From Clostridiales bacterium UBA7568 (GTDB taxonomy: Bacteria; Bacillota; Clostridia; Oscillospirales; CAG-272): a stretch of DNA of 28,373 nucleotides. Below the pieces are notes generated by a model. It ran no database searches. It saw only the letters and a program-made list of their open reading frames with translations, and was not told the origin of the DNA. The stretch spans positions 46,245 to 74,617 of the forward strand of contig DLLG01000018.1 in assembly GCA_002479075.1 (NCBI GenBank), given 5' to 3'. The position numbers and the translations under genes are program-made. Shown here piece after piece: positions 7,458-14,629 of this stretch; the first letter of the stretch is position 1, and each line of letters begins with the position of its first letter.

Positions 7458-7486
7458 TTGACAAACGCAACGTATTGTGATAGACT
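7458..7486 (+). promoter_or_regulatory. promoter of tRNA-Arg
   Basis: TTGACA (7458-7463) and TAGACT (7481-7486) are 17 bases apart. The -10 box ends about 20 bases before the tRNA. Confidence 0.75.
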
Positions 7487-7506
7487 GTTTGGGCACTTGA
7501 AAATAT

Positions 7507-7582
7507 GCGCCCATAGCTCAGCGGATAGAGTGCCCGGCTACGAACCGGTAGGTCGAGGGTTCGAATCCCCCTGGGCGCGCCA
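7507..7582 (+). tRNA. tRNA-Arg (anticodon ACG)
   Basis: The acceptor stem GCGCCCA pairs with TGGGCGC, followed by discriminator G and an encoded CCA. The anticodon stem CCGG/CCGG holds the loop CTACGAA, giving ACG, which is normally edited to ICG and reads CGN codons. The T arm is GGGTTCGAATCCCC. The length of 76 bases is normal. Confidence 0.97.
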
Positions 7583-7620
7583 TAACAAAAAAGACACCTT
7601 CCGGTGTCTTTTTTGTTATG
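7581..7620 (+). terminator. terminator of tRNA-Arg with an 18-bp perfect stem
   Basis: CATAACAAAAAAGACACC pairs perfectly with GGTGTCTTTTTTGTTATG around a TTCC loop. The core AAAAGACACC-TTCC-GGTGTCTTTT is repeated at 7819-7842. Confidence 0.88.
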
Positions 7621-7818
7621 GCAAACGGGATTCGAACGGGCTCGGTAGTGAATGAGGCGCCTGCGGCGTAGCGAAGCGGCACGAGGGTTGTGAATGACAG
7701 CCTTTGACGGCTGTCAGAGCCCGAGTGTGACCGAGCCGCAGCGAGACTGTCAGAGCCGAGCCTGACCGAGCGGCACCGAGCCGCGAGAATTCGAATCCCC
7801 CCGCTCTGGATTTGCTCG
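7621..7818. repeat. GC-rich element with inverted T-arm-like ends after tRNA-Arg
   Basis: GGGATTCGAA (7627-7636) and TTCGAATCCC (7790-7799) are exact inverted copies of the T-arm core of the neighbouring tRNA. Between them lies a GC-rich sequence full of short recurring words such as GAGCC, GACCGAG, CTGTCAGAGCC and CGAAGCGGCAC, with no open frame I trust. The right end plus the following hairpin resembles a degenerate second copy of the tRNA 3' end and its terminator. No integrase is present. The origin is unknown; a decayed tandem tRNA tail or a small repeat inserted at the tRNA tail are both possible. Confidence 0.55.
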
Positions 7819-7845
7819 AAAAGACACCTTCCGGTGTCTTTTTTT
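7819..7845. terminator. second copy of the tRNA-Arg terminator core, possibly serving clpC
   Basis: AAAAGACACC (7819-7828) and GGTGTCTTTT (7833-7842) flank the loop TTCC, with more Ts to 7845. It lies 30 bases past the clpC stop on the other strand, where it would also fold. Confidence 0.7.
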
Positions 7846-7874
7846 GTTTTTCCCGAAATGCACCTGCGCTTTTC

Positions 7875-10286
7875 TCATTTCTTTACAAACTTCATCTTTC
7901 CGTTCTCCGCGGTTACAGTCAAAGCGGCGGGCGCAACCGTTTTTCCTTCGATAATCTCCTCCGAGAGCGGGTCCTCAACAAGCCTCGTCACGGCACGGCG
8001 TAGAGGCCTTGCACCGTACAAATCGCTCTTTCCTTCGCTCGCAATCAGCTTTACGGCGCTGTCGTCAAACAAAAGGCTGATACCAATATCGGCAGCACGG
8101 CGCCCGGCGTCGGAGAGAAGTCTTTCGGCAATCTGCTCCGTGTCCTTTTCGGAAAGATGCGAAAAGACGATTATCTCGTCCACGCGATTGAGAAATTCCG
8201 CTCTGAAGACCGCTTTAAGCGCATCGACAGCCGCAGTTTTTTCGCGCTTTTCGTTTTCCTCCCGGGAGCCGAACCCCGCCGTGTTTTTTATCCTGCCGGA
8301 GCCGAGATTTGACGTCATTATTATAACTGTGTTCCGGAAATCGGATGTTCTTCCATGCGAATCGGTGAGCCGTCCGTCCTCAAGTATCTGCAAAAGCAGA
8401 TCGAAAACATCAGGATGAGCTTTTTCTATTTCGTCAAAAAGTATGATGCTGTATGGCTTTTTGCGGACAGCGTCCGTCAGCGCTCCGCCGTCGTCATAGC
8501 CGACGTAGCCGGGCGGTGCACCTATGAGCTTTGCGACGCTGTGCTTTTCCATATACTCGGACATATCAAAGCGTAAAAGCGCCTTTTCCGAGCCGAAAAG
8601 AACCGCCGCCAGTGCCTTCGCAAGCTCCGTCTTGCCTACTCCCGTCGGTCCCGTGAAGATGAGTGAGCAGATCGGACGATCAGGATTTGAAAGTCCCGTT
8701 CTTCCCCTGCGGACAGCGCGGCAAAGTGCTCTTATTGCCTCATCCTGACCGATAACCCGCTCCGAAAGCTCGCTTTCCATATGAGAAAGCCTGCTGCTCT
8801 CGTCGCTCATTATTCTCTCGACAGGAATATTCGTCCAGGCTGTCAGCACCTCTGCTATGTCATCCTCCTTGACCCTTGGCGGAGAAAGAAGTCTCTTTGC
8901 TTCCCGTTCTCTCCGCAAAAGCGCAAGTGCTTCCCGCTTTGACACAATCTCGGAGCGCAGAGCCGTCGCGAGCTCAAAATTCCTGTCAACTATTGCACAT
9001 TCCCGTCTTGCGCAGAGCCCCCGCAGCTCGTTTTCGAGCTCCCTTTGCCTTGCCGAAGGCTCCGTTGCAGCTATGCTCTTCTTTGACGATGCCTCATCAA
9101 TCAAATCTATGGCTTTATCGGGCAGAAACCTGTCCGGCAGGTATCTTTTTGAGAGCTTTATCGCCGCCGTTATTGCTCCGTCCGTTATAGTCACCTTATG
9201 ATGCAACTGATACTGCGGGCGGAGAGCGCGCAATATCTTTTCCGTTTTTTCATCGCTCGGCTCATCGACCGTCACAGGCTGAAAACGTCTTTCAAGCGCA
9301 GGGTCCTTTTCTATATGTCGCCTGTATTCCCGCGACGTTGTTGCTCCGATGACCCTCAGATCTCCTCTTGCAAGAAGCGGTTTCAGGATGTTCGCAGCAT
9401 CAACCGCGCCCTCCGCCGCCCCCGCTCCGACTATCGTATGCAGCTCGTCGATAAACAGGATTATGCCTGGATTTTTTATGACCTCGTCCGTCAGCTTTTT
9501 CAGTCGCTCTTCGAATTCGCCCCTGTATTTCGCCCCTGCAATCATCGCCCCGATGTCAACGGAAATAATCGTTTTTCCGAGCAAAGCTTCGGGAACATTC
9601 TCCGAAACGATCCGCTCGCAAAGCCCCTCAACAACAGCCGTCTTTCCGACGCCCGGCTCGCCTATAAGGCAGGGATTGTTTTTCGTTTTTCTTCCGAGAA
9701 TCTGAATGACGCGCTCCGTCTCCGCCTCCCTTCCGACGACTGTCGGCAATTTGCCTTTCCTTGCGGCGTCCGTAAGGTCGCAGCCGAAGGTGCCGGAGAT
9801 TCCCTCCTGCTCCTGCCCGTATTTTCCCTTCGTCTCCTGAGGCTTCGTCTCCTCGCAGGTTTCGGAAAGAAACGTCATAATATCGTTTTTTATTTCGCCC
9901 ACGCCCGCATTCTGCGCTATTATCAGGCGAACTGCCGCAGATTCTCTTTCTCCGAGAAGCGCAAGCAAAAGATGCTCCGTTCCGACCTTGCCGTCGCCCC
10001 GTTTTGACGCCTCCGCTGCGGCAGACTCTATCACGGCGCAAAGCCCAGGCGTCATTTCCCTTTGCGAAGGCGAAAGATCGCTTGCGGAATTTTCTCCGGC
10101 AAGCGCCTTCGTCCTTGCGTACGTTATATCGTGCGCACGGAGGATGTTCGCCGCAACGCAGTTTTCGTCGCCGAGCAATCCGAGGAGCAGATGCTCCGTT
10201 CCGACATATGCCCGGCAAAGCTCCATAGCCTCCCTCTCTGCATTCGCAAGCGCCGTTTCCGCCGCATCGGTAAGCCCTCTCTGCAT
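7875..10286 (-). CDS. ClpC-type AAA+ unfoldase (803 aa)
   Basis: A cytoplasmic Hsp100 ATPase that unfolds proteins for ClpP. Two Clp-N repeats (about 1-140, with matching TEHLLLGLLG and TEHLLLALLG) lead into AAA domain 1 (Walker A GEPGVGKT 209-216, Walker B ILFIDE 276-281, pore loop KYRG about 253). A short UVR-like middle region (about 412-460) and AAA domain 2 follow (GPTGVGKT 546-553, LFDEIEK about 617, pore loop GYVG 593-596). The tripeptide AGF at 670-672 sits where ClpC carries its (L/I/V)GF ClpP-docking loop, so ClpP partnership is likely. Length is typical of ClpC. The usual ctsR-mcsA-mcsB neighbours are absent, and I see no CtsR-type direct repeat upstream. The start has GGGGG a suitable distance upstream. 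Confidence 0.93.
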   Translation of the reverse strand: MQRGLTDAAETALANAEREAMELCRAYVGTEHLLLGLLGDENCVAANILRAHDITYARTKALAGENSASDLSPSQREMTPGLCAVIESAAAEASKRGDGKVGTEHLLLALLGERESAAVRLIIAQNAGVGEIKNDIMTFLSETCEETKPQETKGKYGQEQEGISGTFGCDLTDAARKGKLPTVVGREAETERVIQILGRKTKNNPCLIGEPGVGKTAVVEGLCERIVSENVPEALLGKTIISVDIGAMIAGAKYRGEFEERLKKLTDEVIKNPGIILFIDELHTIVGAGAAEGAVDAANILKPLLARGDLRVIGATTSREYRRHIEKDPALERRFQPVTVDEPSDEKTEKILRALRPQYQLHHKVTITDGAITAAIKLSKRYLPDRFLPDKAIDLIDEASSKKSIAATEPSARQRELENELRGLCARRECAIVDRNFELATALRSEIVSKREALALLRREREAKRLLSPPRVKEDDIAEVLTAWTNIPVERIMSDESSRLSHMESELSERVIGQDEAIRALCRAVRRGRTGLSNPDRPICSLIFTGPTGVGKTELAKALAAVLFGSEKALLRFDMSEYMEKHSVAKLIGAPPGYVGYDDGGALTDAVRKKPYSIILFDEIEKAHPDVFDLLLQILEDGRLTDSHGRTSDFRNTVIIMTSNLGSGRIKNTAGFGSREENEKREKTAAVDALKAVFRAEFLNRVDEIIVFSHLSEKDTEQIAERLLSDAGRRAADIGISLLFDDSAVKLIASEGKSDLYGARPLRRAVTRLVEDPLSEEIIEGKTVAPAALTVTAENGKMKFVKK

Positions 10287-10439
10287 AATGATCGCCCCCT
10301 TGTTTTGTCACTTTTATGATTATATTCCGCCGGATCGCTTTTTACCCACAAGAGATAAAAATCCTCTTGCCGGCAGAACATTTTTTAATATTATACTTCT
10401 GTATAACCAAATCTTTTTCATCTTTTTTCGGCAAACGTA

Positions 10440-10468
10440 TTGCCATAAAATGATTTTTGATGTAGAAT
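10440..10468 (+). promoter_or_regulatory. promoter of the comM/yifB gene
   Basis: TTGCCA (10440-10445) and TAGAAT (10463-10468) are 17 bases apart, about 30 bases before the start codon. Confidence 0.65.
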
Positions 10469-10499
10469 AATGTAAACTAAAGTAAAGGAGCTTTTTTCA

Positions 10500-12038
10500 A
10501 TGCTTTCAAAGGTTTTCAGCGCAGGACTGACAGGAATCGACGGATACATCGTAACGGTCGAATGCGACGCACAGAACCGTCTTCCGAATTTTGAGATAGT
10601 CGGTCTGCCGGATGCAGCAATAAAGGAAGCAAAGCAGAGAATCCGCGCGGCGTTTATCAACAGTGGCTACTTTTTCCCGGACGCCGAGATAACTCTCAAC
10701 CTTGCCCCGGCGGACAAGAAGAAAGAAGGCTCCGGATATGACCTTGCAATGTTGCTCTCGATTATGATGTGCTCCGGAGAGCTTGCGGAAGTCGACCTTT
10801 CCGACGCCTGCTTTGCCGGAGAGCTTTCCCTTTCGGGCGACGTCCGCCCCGTTTGCGGCGCACTTTCAATGTGCATTGCCGCAAGAGATGCCAAAATGAA
10901 GCGATTTTTTGCCCCTGCGGAAAATGCGGGCGAGGCGGCAGTCGTTGAAGGAATAGAGGTTTATCCCGTACGCGACGTACGCTCGCTCGTCTCGCATCTG
11001 ACAGGAAAAAGCGTTATCGAGCCCATAAAATACAGCAGATCCGCCCTCCGCCCCGAGATTGCATACGCGGGGCTTGACTTTGCGGACGTAAAAGGGCAGG
11101 AGCAGGCGAAGCGTGCCCTTGAGATTGCCTGTGCCGGCGGGCATAACGTCCTGCTCATCGGTCCTCCGGGAACAGGAAAAAGTATGCTTGCAAAAAGAAT
11201 TCCGACGATTCTCCCCGAGATGACGTTTGAAGAATCGATCGAAACGACGAAAATACATTCCGCAGCCGGAACTCTTCCCGGCGGCGTCTCTCTTATGACC
11301 GAACGCCCTTTCCGTTCTCCGCATCACACAATGTCGAGCGCAGGGCTTGCGGGCGGCGGAAGAATACCTATGCCGGGCGAAATTTCCCTTGCGCACAACG
11401 GCGTCCTCTTCCTTGACGAGCTCCCCGAATTTTCCCGCGACGCAATGGAGGTACTGCGCCAACCTCTCGAAGACAGGAAGGTAACGATCACCCGCGTCAG
11501 CGGCAAGCTGACATTCCCCTCGGATTTTATGCTCGTCTGTGCGATGAATCCCTGCAAATGCGGCTATTACGGTCACCCGACAAAGCCCTGTACCTGTTCC
11601 CGCGCGGATATAAAAAAGTACATTTCTAAAATAAGCGGACCACTGCTTGACAGGATCGATATTCAGGTTGAGATGCCGTCGCTTTCGTATGACGAGGTAT
11701 CGGCAAGCTCTTCTCCGTCGGAGACATCTGCCGTAATTGCCGAAAGAGTCAACCGTGCGCGGACTTTTGCGGCAAAGCGTACAAAGGGTGAAAAGAACCT
11801 TTTCTGCAACGCCCAGCTCACCCCCGCTCAGATAAGAAAATTCTGCGTAATGGACGCGCCGGCAAAGGAGCTTCTCAAAAAAGCGTTCGACCGTCTCGGC
11901 CTTTCGGCAAGAGGCTACGACCGTATCCTCCGCGTTGCACGCACAATCGCCGACCTTGCGGAAAGCGACATCATCTGCGCGCCCCACATAGCCGAGGCGA
12001 TTCAGTTTCGCAGTCTGGACAGAAAATACTGGGGCTGA
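10500..12038 (+). CDS. YifB/ComM family magnesium-chelatase-like AAA ATPase (512 aa)
   Basis: Full-length member of the ComM/YifB family. The N-terminal Lon-substrate-like domain (about 1-170, with FEIVGLPDAAIKEAKQRI) precedes the Mg-chelatase AAA core (Walker A GPPGTGKS 221-228, Walker B GVLFLDELPEF 301-311) and a Cys-rich insert CAMNPCKCGYYGHPTKPCTC, which is usual in the family. The C-terminal ChlI-like helical part ends with the family tail FRSLDRKYW. In naturally competent bacteria ComM acts as a hexameric helicase promoting branch migration during integration of incoming DNA; whether this organism is transformable is not shown. AAAGGAG lies 9 bases before the ATG. The gene is monocistronic and diverges from clpC. 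Confidence 0.93.
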   Translation: MLSKVFSAGLTGIDGYIVTVECDAQNRLPNFEIVGLPDAAIKEAKQRIRAAFINSGYFFPDAEITLNLAPADKKKEGSGYDLAMLLSIMMCSGELAEVDLSDACFAGELSLSGDVRPVCGALSMCIAARDAKMKRFFAPAENAGEAAVVEGIEVYPVRDVRSLVSHLTGKSVIEPIKYSRSALRPEIAYAGLDFADVKGQEQAKRALEIACAGGHNVLLIGPPGTGKSMLAKRIPTILPEMTFEESIETTKIHSAAGTLPGGVSLMTERPFRSPHHTMSSAGLAGGGRIPMPGEISLAHNGVLFLDELPEFSRDAMEVLRQPLEDRKVTITRVSGKLTFPSDFMLVCAMNPCKCGYYGHPTKPCTCSRADIKKYISKISGPLLDRIDIQVEMPSLSYDEVSASSSPSETSAVIAERVNRARTFAAKRTKGEKNLFCNAQLTPAQIRKFCVMDAPAKELLKKAFDRLGLSARGYDRILRVARTIADLAESDIICAPHIAEAIQFRSLDRKYWG

Positions 12039-12040
12039 CC

Positions 12041-12080
12041 TACTTTTCTTCGAGAAGAAAAGTAGGCAAAAGAAGCTTTA
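12041..12080 (+). repeat. dispersed repeat, partial copy 3
   Basis: A hairpin of TACTTTTCTTC and GAAGAAAAGTA starts three bases after the comM stop. It is followed by GGCAAAAGAAGCTTTAGTTA, the same block seen near 90, 217 and 575. A terminator hairpin follows downstream, as in the other partial copies. Confidence 0.6.
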
Positions 12081-12144
12081 GTTATAAAAAGTTATATACA
12101 GCTCTTTCAATAACTGCACAGACAGAGGCTTGCAAAAAATAAAG

Positions 12145-12171
12145 CGGAGATGATTTTTATCTCTGTTTTTT
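12145..12171 (+). terminator. terminator downstream of comM/yifB
   Basis: CGGAGAT and ATCTCTG (one G:T pair) enclose GATTTTT and are followed by six Ts. It closely resembles the terminator at 48-76. Confidence 0.65.
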
Positions 12172-12214
12172 GTATATCAAAGCATTATTTGTATTTTTCC
12201 TTTGAAATTTGGTA

Positions 12215-12243
12215 TTGACTTTTTCGGGTTGTTGTGTTAGAAC
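12215..12243 (+). promoter_or_regulatory. candidate promoter for a non-coding transcript
   Basis: TTGACT (12215-12220) and TAGAAC (12238-12243) are 17 bases apart. No convincing protein gene lies downstream on this strand; a structured region follows. Confidence 0.4.
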
Positions 12244-12245
12244 AC

Positions 12246-12358
12246 AAAAGAAAACAATGGGCAAAGCGATTATTTCCAAACAAATATATTGCTTGGCTGT
12301 TTGTTTGTTTTCTTTTCAAACCGTGCCGAGGGTTGCAGCCCTATGATAGCACGGTTTG
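12246..12358 (+). ncRNA. candidate structured RNA (two nested stem-loops)
   Basis: AAAAGAAAACAA (12246-12257) pairs with TTGTTTTCTTTT (12305-12316), and within it CAAACA (12277-12282) pairs with TGTTTG (12298-12303). Directly after, CAAACCGTGC (12317-12326) pairs perfectly with GCACGGTTTG (12349-12358), enclosing GGGTTGCAGCCC. A promoter-like pair of hexamers lies just upstream on the plus strand. I cannot match it to a known RNA family. Alternatively it may be the folded 3' end of the minus-strand small gene next to it, or a repeat. Confidence 0.3.
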
Positions 12359-12375
12359 CGCCTTTTGTATTCGGT

Positions 12376-12501
12376 TTAAGACTTGTTCAAATCTTTTAGG
12401 AGGTCGCGGACGATGTCCGCGGCTTCTTTTTTGTTTTTGGCTTTCGCCTCTATTAAATCGGCGATGAGCTTAAATATTAGTTTTAGCTCTGTTCTGGTCA
12501 C
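12376..12501 (-). CDS. small charged helical protein (41 aa), function unknown
   Basis: The frame starts with GTG and has a full GGAGG ten bases upstream. It encodes MTRTELKLIFKLIADLIEAK, then a Lys/Glu/Asp-rich second half ending LLKDLNKS. The hydrophobic residues recur every three to four positions, so one or two amphipathic helices are likely. There is no signal peptide or membrane segment. It lies downstream of the dnaD-dnaI operon but beyond a strong terminator, and upstream of a structured region (12246-12358). I see no clear promoter of its own. It could be a real small protein or a remnant; I assign no function. Confidence 0.4.
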   Translation of the reverse strand: MTRTELKLIFKLIADLIEAKAKNKKEAADIVRDLLKDLNKS

Positions 12502-12550
12502 CTCTCGGCTCCCTCCGTTCTTCGCCTTTTTCCATCTGACAGGTTTCGAT

Positions 12551-12591
12551 TAAAACCAAAAACCCGCCTGTCAGGCGGGTTTTTGGTTTTA
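12551..12591 (-). terminator. terminator of the dnaD-dnaI operon (41-base perfect palindrome)
   Basis: The arms TAAAACCAAAAACCCGCCTG and CAGGCGGGTTTTTGGTTTTA pair perfectly around one central T, so the GC core CCCGCCT/AGGCGGG is flanked by A and T tracts on both sides. It lies 15 bases after the dnaI stop. Confidence 0.85.
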
Positions 12592-12605
12592 TACTTTTGT
12601 ATTAT

Positions 12606-13568
12606 TCATCGTCTCAGTTTCTGACTTCTGACATCGCTTCCCTCAAAAACGCATATTCCGAACTCTCCGAGCAGGCGGGAGGTTATGCGCTCCGAGTATC
12701 TTTCGAGCAGCTCCTTTTTGCCGACGTTCGTGCTGATTATCATACTCTTTTCGTTTACAAGTCTTGCGTTGAGGAGGTTATAAAGGCAGGCGACCGTAAA
12801 CTGGCTCTGCATTTCCGTGCCGAGGTCGTCGATTATAAGCAGGTCGCAATTATAATATTTCGAAGTATCGGGGAGAGTAACATCGTAGCGGGCGAATTTT
12901 TCTTTTTCAAAATCGGAGAAAATGTTCTGTGCGCTTTCGTAGACAACCGCATATCCCTTTTCTATGACTTCCTTTGCAATCGCGGATGAGAGGTGCGTTT
13001 TGCCGAGTCCCGTCTTGCCGATGAAAAGCAGGTTGTGCATTTTCCCGTCAAAGCCGTCGGCATAGGCGCGACAGATGCGAAGCACCCCTTCCATCGACTC
13101 TCTCGCAGAGCCTGTATAATAGCTCAGGTCAAACGTATCAAAATTCTGTTTTTCAACGAGCTTTTTAACGCCCGAACATTCAAGTCCCGCCTCGGCGAGG
13201 GCTTTTTTCATACAACGGCACATCTTTCCGTCGTCAGTATAGCCGGTGTCCGAGCAGATCGGGCAATCGTAATGAACATCATCGTAATCCGCGGGATATC
13301 CCTTTGAGCGGAGAAGTCCGGCGCGGACTGAAAGCAAACCTTCGTTGTCTTTTTTCAGCTTTTCAAGCCGATTTTCGAGTCCGTTCTGCCCCTCAAGCGC
13401 GGCACGGAGTATCTTTAATCCGGTTTCGGAGAGGGCTTCGTCAATTTTTGCAATATCGGGGTATTTTTCGTCAAGCTCTCTGCGTCTCTCCTCGGCGCGC
13501 TGCTTTGCAACGAGATTTTTCGTCCGGTACTCGCGTATTATATTCCGGCAGGTTTCTTCGTAAGTCAT
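12606..13568 (-). CDS. DnaI/DnaC-type replicative helicase loader ATPase (320 aa)
   Basis: An AAA+ protein that loads the replicative helicase at the origin or during restart. An N-terminal coiled-coil-like region (about 15-80, Arg/Glu/Lys rich) leads to a zinc-binding cluster (Cys102, Cys105, Cys117, Cys119 in CPICSDTGY...CRC). The ATPase domain follows, with Walker A GKTGLGKT at 184-191 and Walker B LLIIDD at 243-248, and an Arg-containing ITSRLLGEF near the end. I prefer the ATG at 13568, with GGGAAGGG a few bases upstream, over the one at 13586. It follows dnaD by 14 bases in the same transcript, the expected partnership in Firmicutes. Confidence 0.92.
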   Translation of the reverse strand: MTYEETCRNIIREYRTKNLVAKQRAEERRRELDEKYPDIAKIDEALSETGLKILRAALEGQNGLENRLEKLKKDNEGLLSVRAGLLRSKGYPADYDDVHYDCPICSDTGYTDDGKMCRCMKKALAEAGLECSGVKKLVEKQNFDTFDLSYYTGSARESMEGVLRICRAYADGFDGKMHNLLFIGKTGLGKTHLSSAIAKEVIEKGYAVVYESAQNIFSDFEKEKFARYDVTLPDTSKYYNCDLLIIDDLGTEMQSQFTVACLYNLLNARLVNEKSMIISTNVGKKELLERYSERITSRLLGEFGICVFEGSDVRSQKLRR

Positions 13569-13582
13569 AATGCCCTTCCCAT

Positions 13583-14518
13583 TCATTTATTTTCGCTTTC
13601 GGCTTTGCCCCTTTGAACGGCAAGCTCAAAAAATTCTCCGAGGTCAAAGCTCGGTCCGTTGTCGCTTTTGCCAGATTTCGCAGCTCCGATGAGTCCCTTT
13701 TCCTTCGCCTCCGCAACAGTCTTCACGCCGGCGTCGTGCCAGTTTTTAAGAATTTTGTTTTCATACGACATCTTCGGAGCCGGAAGATTTTTCATCATCT
13801 CCTCATACGCCGCTTCAATAAGCTCCTCGCTTGTGTCCCATTCCGAGCTCCATACCCGCAGATACTCTTTTTCCGTTGACGTAAGCGCCCTTGCGCCCAT
13901 TCCGTACAGCCTGCGGACGATTCCCTCAAGCTCTCCGCGGCGATTTTCATCCATAAAGTATTTTTCCAGCTTACCGACGGTATCAATACCTCTGTCGAAG
14001 AGCGACAGCGCCGTCTTTTCAAAGTAACGAACGGAATCGTGTCCCGTGCGCTTACAATATGAAGCGAGAAGAAGTATGTATTCGCAGTCAAGGCGGAGAT
14101 GGTCGTAAAGATAAACGAAAACGCCGCTCTCTGACGTACCGAAGACCTTCCCGAAGATCGTCTGACATTTTTCGATCGTTGTTTTGAGGGTCGGATTTTC
14201 TCCGCACACCCTCTCGATTTCCATTCCCGTCATCGAATACGATTTCGGAGAGGGAGCCTTTGCGGCGACGCTTTCCTTCTTTTCGGATGGGGTCGCATCC
14301 GTGTTTATAATCCCTGCGCCGCGCCAGAATGCAAGCGCTTCCATAACTTCCGCCTCCGTCAGATTGCAGAGCGATGCGACCGCGGAAACATCCGCTTCCC
14401 CTCCGCCGGAGACAGCCAGAAGCACGGCGAGCTCGCTTTTTCCCGCGCTGCTTATGTACCTTTTAACATCCGCAGGAAGAGCCAGAACGGACGTGCCGAA
14501 ATTGAATTCTATCTTCAT
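13583..14518 (-). CDS. DnaD-family replication initiation protein (311 aa)
   Basis: The N-terminal part (about 1-75) fits the winged-helix domain of DnaD/DnaB initiation proteins (LAVLLAVSGG...VASLCNLTEAEVMEAL). After a linker come two DnaD/DnaB_2-type helical modules (about 115-195 and 200-290). The second carries the typical tail YENKILKNWHDAGVKTVAEA, the YxxxILxxW motif. It helps remodel the origin and recruit the helicase loader. It is the first gene of the dnaD-dnaI operon. The region before it holds a promoter, an inverted repeat and DnaA boxes, so DnaA-linked control is plausible. Confidence 0.9.
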   Translation of the reverse strand: MKIEFNFGTSVLALPADVKRYISSAGKSELAVLLAVSGGGEADVSAVASLCNLTEAEVMEALAFWRGAGIINTDATPSEKKESVAAKAPSPKSYSMTGMEIERVCGENPTLKTTIEKCQTIFGKVFGTSESGVFVYLYDHLRLDCEYILLLASYCKRTGHDSVRYFEKTALSLFDRGIDTVGKLEKYFMDENRRGELEGIVRRLYGMGARALTSTEKEYLRVWSSEWDTSEELIEAAYEEMMKNLPAPKMSYENKILKNWHDAGVKTVAEAKEKGLIGAAKSGKSDNGPSFDLGEFFELAVQRGKAESENK

Positions 14519-14573
14519 ATTTGCATTTGCGCCTTTCGCAAAGATTTGTAAATTTGATTTACGTTGCCGAAAA

Positions 14574-14601
14574 AGAATATATCGTGTTTTCTCGTTTTCA
14601 A
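14574..14601 (-). promoter_or_regulatory. candidate promoter of dnaD-dnaI
   Basis: On the minus strand TTGAAA (14601-14596) and TATTCT (14579-14574) are 16 bases apart. Transcription would start near 14567, about 50 bases before the dnaD start. Confidence 0.5.
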
Positions 14602-14606
14602 CACGA
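14582..14606. promoter_or_regulatory. inverted repeat overlapping the dnaD promoter
   Basis: TCGTGTT (14582-14588) and AACACGA (14600-14606) are perfect 7-base arms with an 11-base centre. They cover the -35 box and spacer of the promoter above, as expected for a repressor site, but the binding protein is unknown. Confidence 0.4.
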
Positions 14607-14629
14607 AATCTCTCATTTTATACAACTGT

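Noticed and set aside
7458..7655. 65-codon frame across tRNA-Arg
   Set aside because: It covers the promoter, tRNA and terminator; it is an accident of the RNA gene sequence.
7507..7845. genomic island or prophage attachment at tRNA-Arg
   Set aside because: The tail of the tRNA is repeated, but only about 200 bases lie between the copies and no integrase or cargo gene is present.
10287..10499. CtsR or HrcA heat-shock operator before clpC
   Set aside because: I looked for tandem AGTCAAA-like heptads and for the CIRCE inverted repeat and found neither.
12234..12467. 77-codon plus-strand frame in the gap after comM
   Set aside because: It reads through the inverted repeats and antisense to the better-supported 41-codon frame; no ribosome site precedes it.
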